A stretch of DNA of 5,176 nt from Pseudomonadota bacterium (lineage in GTDB: Bacteria > Pseudomonadota > Alphaproteobacteria > Micropepsales > Micropepsaceae): contig JAKAVI010000206.1 of the NCBI GenBank assembly GCA_021817355.1, positions 1-5,176 of the forward strand, in the 5' to 3' direction. The position numbers and the translations under genes were made by a program. The notes below the pieces were generated by a model that was not told the origin of the DNA, made no database searches, and saw only the letters and a list, made by a program, of their open reading frames with translations. Position 1 is the first letter of the stretch. Each line of letters opens with the position of its first letter. Of the stretch, positions 1 to 5,176 are shown one piece after another.

Positions 1-419
1 TTCATGGTATGCCACGCCAAAGTCGCGCACTTGACCCGCATCGGAAACGCCGACACCCCTGCCATCACATCAAGCTGCTCGCGGTCTTCAGGCTGGAGTG
101 TCTGCCCGACCTCCTCGCCCTTGACCAGGTGCAAAAATCCACCCATCAGCTGCTTGGCCTCTTCCAGACTGCGGCCGAGCACAATATCGGTCATCAGCGA
201 CGCTGATGCCTGACTGATGGCACACCCCTTGCCTTCAAAGCGGATATCTTCAATCGCGCCTGTGGGCGCAAGCTTGAGGTAGATCTTGACCCGATCACCA
301 CAGAGCGGATTATGCCCCTCGGCGACATGGGTTGCGTCCGCGATCGACCCGAAATGACGCGGATGACGCGAGTGATCGAGGATCACCTCCTGATAGAGTT
401 CGCGCAGCGTGTCTTCCAT
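1..419 (-). CDS. sufU: SufU-type Fe-S assembly / zinc-dependent sulfurtransferase protein, 3' end cut by the window
   Basis: NifU/IscU-fold protein of the SUF type. In the studied Gram-positive SufU it takes the persulfide sulfur from SufS through a zinc-bound cysteine and passes it towards SufBCD in the cytoplasm. My translation starts at the ATG 417-419 (MEDTLRELYQEVILDHSRHP) and gives 139 residues before the window ends; family length is roughly 150, so perhaps ten residues and the stop are missing. Visible motifs are NPLCGD (C40, D42), GKGCAISQASAS (C66) and RVKCATLAWHT (C131), matching the zinc ligand set Cys-Asp-Cys-Cys of SufU. The stretch at about residues 83-108 (LGRSLEEAKQL to KGEEVGQ) is the extra segment that separates SufU from classical IscU. 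The start lies 4 nt after the sufS stop; an AGGG at 427-430, next to the sufS TAG, is a plausible ribosome binding site 7 nt from the ATG. A role as a cluster scaffold cannot be excluded from sequence alone. Confidence 0.93.
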   Translation of the reverse strand, partial: MEDTLRELYQEVILDHSRHPRHFGSIADATHVAEGHNPLCGDRVKIYLKLAPTGAIEDIRFEGKGCAISQASASLMTDIVLGRSLEEAKQLMGGFLHLVKGEEVGQTLQPEDREQLDVMAGVSAFPMRVKCATLAWHTM

Positions 420-423
420 CGCC

Positions 424-1659
424 CTACCCTAATACCTCTCGTGCCTTCGCCAGGGCTCCCACCAGAGCGTCGACCTCGGCCATTGTGTTGTAAAACGCAA
501 ACGATGCCCGGGTTGTGGACACCGTACCAAAGCGATCCATCAGCACCTGGGCACAATGATGCCCTGCACGCACTGCCACACCCTGACGGTCCAGAATGGT
601 GGCGATGTCATGTGCATGCATTCCATCGCACTCAAAGCTCAGGATCGCTCCTTTCTGCGGAGCATCGCCAATAACCCTCAGCCAGTTGAATTCCCGAACC
701 GCTTCACGGGCCTGCTGATAGAGCGCCTGCTCGTGGGCATGCGCTGCCGCGCGGTCAAGGGCAGTCAGATACTCAAGCGCCCGGGCAAGTCCCACCGCCT
801 CAATGATCGGGGGAGTTCCGGCCTCAAAGCGTGCCGGAGGATCGGCATAAGTCACGCTGTCACGGGTGACTTCCCTGATCATCTCACCCCCACCTTGATA
901 GGGACGCATGCGTTCAAGATGGGCGGATTTGGCGTACAGCGCACCGATGCCGGTGGGACCGTAGAGTTTGTGGCCCGTGATCACGTAAAAGTCGATATCC
1001 AGAGCCTGAACATCCACCGCCTCATGTACCGCTCCCTGACAGCCATCAGCCAACACCGACACGCCCTTGGCGTGGGCAAGAGCGACGATTTTTTCCAGCG
1101 GCGTAATCGTGCCAAGCACATTGGACATGTGGGTTATGGCGAGGAACCGAGTACGAGGCCCAATCGCAGCCTCCAGGGCGTTCAGATCAAGGCTGCCATC
1201 GTCGCCCACATCAACCCACTTCAGCACCGCCCCATGGCGCTCGCGCAACAGGTGCCAAGGCACGATGTTGGAATGGTGTTCCATCACCGTCAGGACGATT
1301 TCGTCACCGGGCTTAAGAATTGGCGCCACAAAACTTGCAGCGACGAGGTTGATGGCCTCAGTCCCACCTTTGGTAAAGACAATTTCCGAGGTGTCCCTAG
1401 CATTGAGAAAAGCCTGAACCCGCGCCCGCGCCCCTTCATAGGCGTCGGTTGCCCGGGCCGAGAGAAAGTGGACGCCGCGATGAACATTGGCAAATTCCTG
1501 ACTCGCAAACGAGGTCATGCGTTCAAGCACAACCAATGGCTTCTGGGCAGATGCCGCATTATCCAGATAGATCAGAGGCTTGCCGTAGACCTCGCGCCCG
1601 AGAATCGGAAAATCCGCGCGGACTCTGTCGACATCGAATTGGGTGTGACGTGCGTTCAT
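424..1659 (-). CDS. sufS: Cysteine desulfurase SufS (group II, PLP-dependent)
   Basis: Removes sulfur from L-cysteine, giving alanine and an enzyme cysteine persulfide that feeds Fe-S assembly. The 411 residues match the usual length of about 405-415. It is a class V aminotransferase-fold enzyme: LDNAASAQKP at 32-41, the EHHSNIVPW motif with the PLP-stacking H128, the cofactor-binding D205 and Q208 in LADGCQG, and the Schiff-base lysine K231 in TGHKLYGPTGIG. The sulfur-carrying C369 lies in the group II motif RAGHHCAQ, followed by R384 in TTRASF for substrate carboxylate binding. The spacing of these residues equals that of E. coli SufS (H123, D200, K226, C364, R379). H348 in DGMHAHD sits where the Bacillus SufS histidine contacts SufU zinc, which fits the sufU gene directly downstream, although a histidine also occurs nearby in SufE-type enzymes. 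The ATG overlaps the sufD stop by 4 nt (ATGA); a GGAG at 1667-1670 lies 7 nt upstream. The gene is intact. Confidence 0.97.
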   Translation of the reverse strand: MNARHTQFDVDRVRADFPILGREVYGKPLIYLDNAASAQKPLVVLERMTSFASQEFANVHRGVHFLSARATDAYEGARARVQAFLNARDTSEIVFTKGGTEAINLVAASFVAPILKPGDEIVLTVMEHHSNIVPWHLLRERHGAVLKWVDVGDDGSLDLNALEAAIGPRTRFLAITHMSNVLGTITPLEKIVALAHAKGVSVLADGCQGAVHEAVDVQALDIDFYVITGHKLYGPTGIGALYAKSAHLERMRPYQGGGEMIREVTRDSVTYADPPARFEAGTPPIIEAVGLARALEYLTALDRAAAHAHEQALYQQAREAVREFNWLRVIGDAPQKGAILSFECDGMHAHDIATILDRQGVAVRAGHHCAQVLMDRFGTVSTTRASFAFYNTMAEVDALVGALAKAREVLG

Positions 1660-2885
1660 CCCGCAACTCCGATATCTGCCAGGACGTCGTCAACCGCGCT
1701 TAACAGGCAGGATTTGACCGCTTCGCTGCCTATCGTCGCGATCACATCTTCAAGGAATGCCCGTAACAGCAGCGAACGGGCTTGCCGTTCGTCCAGACCG
1801 CGCGACCGCAAATAAAAGAGTGCATCAGCATCCAGATCGCCAATGGCCGCACCATGAGCGCATTGGACATCATCGGCAAAGATGAGCAATTCCGGCTTCA
1901 GATCGGCCTCAGCACTTGGGTCCAGCAAAACCGCTTTTGCCGACTGGCGGCTGTCTGTGCCATCTGCACCTTTGGTCACCGTGATCCGGCCCTGATAGGC
2001 CGCACGCGCCTTGGCGCCAAGGACCTGCTTGAACACCTGCGCGCTCGCCGTGCGTTCGGCCCGATGGCTTAATCTTGTGGTGACATCGGAATGCCGCCCA
2101 CGTGCGAGAACCTGCAATCCGCGCATCTCCGTCTGGGTTGCCACGCCATCGAGGCTGAGATGCATTTCCAGTCGCGACAACCTGGCGCCCAAATCGGCAA
2201 AATGTGCCTGATAGCGCGAGCCCTCCGCCTGGCTGAGACCAAGGGTCTGTACCAGAGCGGCATCATCAGCACCCTGGGCGAGCCGCACATGGCGCAGGGT
2301 GGCTCCCTTTTCCAGAAAAATTTCGAAACCGATGTTGGCAAGCCGACTGTGATGGGCGTGGTGCTCCAGAAGCGTCAGCTCGGCTCCTTCCTCCACCACG
2401 AGCAACACCCGGGCATGGTGGCTGTTATACGAACGGAAAAAGAGCCCGATCGGCTCTTCGGCGACGATGCCTGACGGCACCCTCAAAGCCACGCCTCCTG
2501 CCATCAGGGCAAGGGCGGCCCCGGAAAGCCCGTCATGCAACAGGGTTCCGAGCAAACGTTCAACCCAGCGCGGCGGCGGCGTACTGCTGCTCAGATCCAC
2601 AAGTTCGATACCCGCCGGCAGCTGGACAGTGGAGGCTGCAAGTCCGCCATCGATCAACTCAAGGCTTGGGCACCCCAGGACGACAAAGGGATTGCCAATC
2701 TGCGGACCCGCTGCAGCGCCCCTGGCCGCGCTCAACGCCTCGCGCAGGTCACTGTATTTCCAGTCCTCGAAGCGCCGATGCGGAAAACCTTGATGACGCA
2801 GCTGTTCAAGCGCTCCTGCGCCGCGCATGGCGATCCAGGAAGCTGGTGGCCTGCCAGTGTGAAGCAGATCCTCCGCCGTGCTCAT
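1656..2885 (-). CDS. sufD: Fe-S cluster assembly protein SufD
   Basis: Paralogue of SufB that pairs with it and with SufC in the SufBC2D scaffold complex; in E. coli it is needed for iron entry and complex stability. The 409 residues are near family length. The N-terminal helical part holds the RRFEDWKYSDLR signature at 37-48. The middle (about 130-330) is the beta-helix core, and the conserved C-terminal motif DDVQCAHGAAIGDLD at 338-352 is followed by ALFYLRSRGLDERQAR. H344 in that motif corresponds to the SufD histidine at the SufB-SufD interface implicated in cluster assembly (H360 in E. coli). A histidine cluster, EHHAHHS at 174-180, is noted separately. The ATG overlaps the sufC stop by 4 nt (ATGA), with AAGGA at 2892-2896 placed 6 nt upstream, so this start is well supported. 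The middle is less conserved than SufB, as is normal for SufD. Confidence 0.96.
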   Translation of the reverse strand: MSTAEDLLHTGRPPASWIAMRGAGALEQLRHQGFPHRRFEDWKYSDLREALSAARGAAAGPQIGNPFVVLGCPSLELIDGGLAASTVQLPAGIELVDLSSSTPPPRWVERLLGTLLHDGLSGAALALMAGGVALRVPSGIVAEEPIGLFFRSYNSHHARVLLVVEEGAELTLLEHHAHHSRLANIGFEIFLEKGATLRHVRLAQGADDAALVQTLGLSQAEGSRYQAHFADLGARLSRLEMHLSLDGVATQTEMRGLQVLARGRHSDVTTRLSHRAERTASAQVFKQVLGAKARAAYQGRITVTKGADGTDSRQSAKAVLLDPSAEADLKPELLIFADDVQCAHGAAIGDLDADALFYLRSRGLDERQARSLLLRAFLEDVIATIGSEAVKSCLLSAVDDVLADIGVAG

Positions 2886-3631
2886 GCCGCATCCTTCACG
2901 ATATGGCCATAGCCCTTGGCTTCCAGTTCCAACGCCAGCTCTTTACCGCCCTCAGCTACAATCCGTCCGCGCGCAAGCACATGAACGCGATCCGGAACGA
3001 TATAGGTCAAAAGACGCTGATAATGAGTAATTACCAGCATCGAGCGGCTGGGAGCCCGCAGATGATTGACGCCCTCCGCCACCAGCTTCAGCGCATCGAT
3101 GTCAAGCCCGGAATCGGTTTCGTCCAGAATGGCCAGACTTGGCTCAAACAGCGCCATTTGCAGCACTTCGAGGCGCTTCTTCTCACCTCCGGAAAAGCCC
3201 ACATTGAGCGCACGCCGCAGCATATCCTCGGAAATGTTGAGGCTGCGAGCCTTATCGCGCACCAGGCGCAGGACGGCCATAGCGTCGAGTTCGCTTTCAG
3301 AGCGGGCACGGCGCTGCGCATTCAATGCTGCTTTGAGAAAGTTGACCGTCGTCACGCCGGGAATTTCGACCGGGTATTGCAGGGCAAGGAAAACACCACG
3401 AGCAGCTCTGGCTTCGGGTGGCATCGCCGTCAGATCTTCGCCTTTGTAGATGATTGATCCGGACGTAATGTCATAGCCGTCGCGGCCGGCGAGAACATAG
3501 GACAGCGTTGACTTTCCGGACCCATTGGGACCCATGATGGCGTGCACTTCACCTTCGCCAACGTGAAGCGACAGCCCCTTGAGGATTTCTTTGCCCTCGA
3601 CGGCGACATGTAGATCTTTGATATCCAACAT
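2882..3631 (-). CDS. sufC: Fe-S assembly ATPase SufC (ABC-type)
   Basis: Cytoplasmic ABC-family ATPase with no membrane partner. Two copies bind SufB and SufD, and ATP-driven dimerisation opens the SufB-SufD interface for cluster building. The 249 residues are full length (E. coli 248). Motifs in order are Walker A GPNGSGKST at 34-42 with K40, the Q-loop Q85 in LALQYPVEIPG, the signature FSGGEKKR at 146-153 with K152, Walker B LAILDE at 166-171 with catalytic E171, D173 in ETDSGLDIDALK, and the switch H203 in ITHYQR. The positions of K40, K152, E171, D173 and H203 agree with E. coli SufC numbering, and FSGGEKKR with ETDSGLDID separates SufC from ABC transporters. The start ATG shares one base with the sufB stop (TAATG). 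AGGA at 3634-3637 is only 2 nt from it and GGAAGG at 3644-3649 is 12 nt away, so re-initiation after sufB is likely. Confidence 0.98.
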   Translation of the reverse strand: MLDIKDLHVAVEGKEILKGLSLHVGEGEVHAIMGPNGSGKSTLSYVLAGRDGYDITSGSIIYKGEDLTAMPPEARAARGVFLALQYPVEIPGVTTVNFLKAALNAQRRARSESELDAMAVLRLVRDKARSLNISEDMLRRALNVGFSGGEKKRLEVLQMALFEPSLAILDETDSGLDIDALKLVAEGVNHLRAPSRSMLVITHYQRLLTYIVPDRVHVLARGRIVAEGGKELALELEAKGYGHIVKDAA

Positions 3632-5085
3632 TATCCTACACTACCTTCCAGACTGATGCCGACCAGCTTCTGCGCCTCGACGGCAAATTCCATCGGCAAC
3701 TGCTGCAGAACTTCCCGGCAGAAGCCATTGACAATCAGGGCAACAGCTTCCTCCGGAGGAATGCCGCGACTGGTACAATAAAAGAGCTGTTCTTCCGCAA
3801 TCTTTGACGTAGTCGCCTCGTGCTCGATGCGTGCCGTACGGTTGCGGCTTTCAATATAGGGCACAGTATGTGCCCCACATTCCTTGCCGATCAGCAACGA
3901 GTCGCATTGGGTAAAATTGCGGGCCCGATCAGCTCTTGGATGCACCGCAACCAGGCCGCGATAGGTATTCTGCGCCTTGCCCGCTGAAATGCCCTTTGAG
4001 ATGATCCGTGAACGGGTATTGCGCCCCAGATGGATCATCTTGGTTCCGGTATCTGCCTGCTGGAAGTGGTTGGCGATCGCAATCGAATAGAACTCGCCTA
4101 CGGAATTGTCCCCCCGCAAGATGCAGGAGGGATATTTCCAGGTGATCGCCGACCCGGTTTCAACCTGTGTCCAGGAAATCTTTGAGTCATTGCCCCGACA
4201 GTCCCCACGCTTGGTAACAAAATTATAGATTCCCCCAAGGCCGTTTTCGTCTCCCGGATACCAGTTCTGAACCGTCGAGTACTTGATCTCTGCGCCTTCC
4301 AGCGCCACCAGTTCGACAACTGCAGCATGCAACTGGTTTTCATCACGCTTCGGTGCGGTACAACCTTCGAGATAGCTCACATAGGAGCCCTCATCGGCAA
4401 TGATCAAAGTGCGTTCAAACTGTCCGGTTTCGCTCGCGTTGATGCGAAAGTAGGTAGAGAGCTCCATCGGGCAGCGGACACCCTTGGGTACATAGACAAA
4501 GCTACCGTCGGAAAAAACCGCCGAGTTCAGCGTGGCAAAGAAATTGTCCGTCACCGGCACCACGCTTCCCAGATATTTGCGCACCAGATCCGGATGCTCG
4601 CGAATGGCTTCCGAAATCGGGCAGAAAATCACTCCAGCCTTGTTCAGCGTTTCCTTGAATGTAGTTGCCACGGATACAGAATCAAAGACCGCGTCGACCG
4701 CAACACCGGCCAGAAGCTTCTGTTCTGAGAGCGGAATGCCGAGCTTGTTGTAGGTCTCAAGCAATTTGGGGTCGACATCCTCCAGACTCTGCGGCTTGTC
4801 GTTAGATGATTTAGGCGCTGCATAGTAATAGGCGTTTTCGTAATCGATCTTGGGATATTTCACCCTAGCCCACTCCGGTTCCTGCATCTGTCGCCACCGG
4901 CGATAGGCTGAAAGCCGCCACTCGAGCATCCATTCGGGCTCGCCCTTCTTGCCCGAAATAAACGCCACGGTTTCCTCGCTCAGACCGCGAGGTGCCCGTT
5001 CCATTTCAATGTCGGTGACAAAGCCATATTTGTACTTCTCACCGAGAGCCTCAACTTGTGTGCGGGTCTGTTCGATCGCGGACAT
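3631..5085 (-). CDS. sufB: Fe-S cluster assembly scaffold protein SufB
   Basis: Core scaffold subunit of SufBCD, which receives sulfur and holds the nascent cluster. With the ATG at 5083-5085 ([10 protein letters not shown]) it has 484 residues, near E. coli's 495. I chose this start because GAGG at 5091-5094 lies 5 nt upstream; an in-frame GTG at 5110-5112 would add nine residues (VGAWLPEVI) without a better site. The sequence is conserved throughout: [11 protein letters not shown], the [20 protein letters not shown] block near 192-211, [22 protein letters not shown] with C242 (probable sulfur-entry cysteine, like C254 in E. coli), and [18 protein letters not shown] with C394. EHEATTSK follows with E421, H422 and E423. 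C394 and the EHE set have the same 28-residue spacing as E. coli C405 and H433. The C-terminus ends in the standard LEGSVG. There is no intein of the kind found in some actinobacterial SufB proteins. Confidence 0.98.
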   Translation of the reverse strand: MSAIEQTRTQVEALGEKYKYGFVTDIEMERAPRGLSEETVAFISGKKGEPEWMLEWRLSAYRRWRQMQEPEWARVKYPKIDYENAYYYAAPKSSNDKPQSLEDVDPKLLETYNKLGIPLSEQKLLAGVAVDAVFDSVSVATTFKETLNKAGVIFCPISEAIREHPDLVRKYLGSVVPVTDNFFATLNSAVFSDGSFVYVPKGVRCPMELSTYFRINASETGQFERTLIIADEGSYVSYLEGCTAPKRDENQLHAAVVELVALEGAEIKYSTVQNWYPGDENGLGGIYNFVTKRGDCRGNDSKISWTQVETGSAITWKYPSCILRGDNSVGEFYSIAIANHFQQADTGTKMIHLGRNTRSRIISKGISAGKAQNTYRGLVAVHPRADRARNFTQCDSLLIGKECGAHTVPYIESRNRTARIEHEATTSKIAEEQLFYCTSRGIPPEEAVALIVNGFCREVLQQLPMEFAVEAQKLVGISLEGSVG

Positions 5086-5090
5086 GATTA

Positions 5091-5094
5091 CCTC
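5091..5094 (-). promoter_or_regulatory. Ribosome binding site of sufB
   Basis: The minus strand reads TGAGGTAATCATG, with GAGG five bases before the ATG. It decides the sufB start at 5085 over the upstream in-frame GTG at 5112. Its first two bases are also the last two of the upstream gene's TGA stop codon, which suggests that translation of sufB is coupled to the gene before it. Confidence 0.75.
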
Positions 5095-5176
5095 AGGCAG
5101 CCACGCGCCCACTGGCGCGCTGGCGCAGTCTATAAAGCGACTGGATGGCGGCGGCTCCGTCGGTCGGGTGATTGGT
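5093..5176 (-). CDS. C-terminal 27 codons of an unidentified upstream gene
   Basis: An open frame enters from the window edge and ends with TGA at 5093-5095, seven bases before the sufB ATG. The 27 residues run from [17 protein letters not shown] to [10 protein letters not shown] and have the look of an amphipathic C-terminal helix. The stop overlaps the sufB ribosome binding site, which is typical of coupled genes and supports this frame being real. In many alphaproteobacterial SUF operons the gene here is a second cysteine desulfurase (IscS/NifS-like) or the Rrf2 regulator IscR. The pattern of a D/A-rich turn followed by a helix could fit a desulfurase end, but 27 residues are too few to identify it. 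The sufB frame is also open through this stretch, so a longer sufB N-terminus cannot be formally excluded. Confidence 0.45.
   Translation of the reverse strand, partial: TNHPTDGAAAIQSLYRLRQRASGRVAA
5104..5119 (-). repeat. GC-rich inverted repeat (6-bp stem, 4-nt loop) before the sufB ribosome binding site
   Basis: The minus strand reads CGCGCC-AGTG-GGCGCG, a perfect six-base stem with a four-base loop, extendable by one G-U pair. It ends nine bases before the GAGG of sufB and lies inside the last codons of the upstream frame. No run of T follows it, so it is not an intrinsic terminator. It could be an mRNA hairpin that affects sufB translation or RNA processing, but short GC-rich palindromes occur by chance in such DNA. 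Confidence 0.4.

Noticed and set aside
420..423. Possible terminator or promoter between sufS and sufU
   Set aside because: The gap is only 4 nt, with no hairpin plus T tract and no room for promoter elements.
312..674. A 120-codon plus-strand open frame across the sufU/sufS junction
   Set aside because: It is antisense to sufU and the sufS 3' end, is rich in Pro/Arg/His as expected of a shadow frame, and has no recognisable motif.
556..1815. A 419-codon plus-strand open frame opposite sufS and the end of sufD
   Set aside because: It lies antisense to two strongly supported genes, spans their junction, and its translation resembles no protein family I recognise. Long antisense frames are expected opposite GC-rich coding sequence.
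2666..3457. A 263-codon plus-strand open frame opposite sufC and the start of sufD
   Set aside because: It is fully antisense to sufC and sufD, which carry all their expected motifs. Its translation has no recognisable domain.
3631..5085. Possible intein or insertion in SufB
   Set aside because: Some SufB proteins carry inteins, but this one reads through all conserved blocks at normal length without interruption.
5110..5112. Upstream GTG start for sufB giving 493 residues
   Set aside because: The nine extra residues are not typical of SufB, while the ATG at 5083-5085 has a good GAGG at 5 nt and is followed by a normal SufB N-terminus.
1..5176. CRISPR arrays, tRNA or rRNA genes, insertion sequences and attachment sites
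   Set aside because: No direct repeat arrays, tRNA-like cloverleaf, transposase or flanking repeats were seen; the window is almost entirely filled by the SUF genes.

Overview
The window is one compact minus-strand operon for SUF-type iron-sulfur cluster assembly. In transcription order (high to low coordinate) it holds the last codons of an unidentified upstream gene, then sufB, sufC, sufD, sufS and a sufU-type scaffold/sulfurtransfer gene that runs off the low-coordinate end. Everything of substance is on the minus strand; the long plus-strand reading frames are shadows of these genes.

Layout: 5093-5176 is the 3' end of an open frame whose TGA overlaps the sufB ribosome binding site. sufB is 3631-5085, sufC 2882-3631, sufD 1656-2885, sufS 424-1659 and sufU 1-419 (139 codons seen, stop codon outside). 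sufB/sufC overlap by 1 nt (TAATG), and sufC/sufD and sufD/sufS each overlap by 4 nt (ATGA). sufS and sufU are 4 nt apart. No intergenic stretch is long enough to hold an internal promoter or terminator, so the five genes are almost certainly co-transcribed and translationally coupled. The operon promoter lies upstream of the window.

How the genes work together (family knowledge): SufS takes sulfur from cysteine as an enzyme-bound persulfide. SufU accepts it through a zinc-site cysteine and passes it on. The SufB-SufC-SufD complex builds the cluster, using ATP hydrolysis by SufC to remodel the SufB-SufD interface. Key residues are visible in every protein: the SufS PLP lysine K231 and cysteine C369, the SufU ligand set C40/D42/C66/C131, the SufC Walker A, signature and Walker B motifs, the SufB C394 and EHE 421-423, and the SufD H344. 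All genes look intact and functional.

Organism: fairly GC-rich coding sequence, the sufB-C-D-S order and the protein style suggest a proteobacterium, most likely an alphaproteobacterium; this is inference. The main point of interest is that sufU, best known from Gram-positive SUF operons, occupies the place where sufE stands in the E. coli operon. I see no sign of a previously undescribed system.
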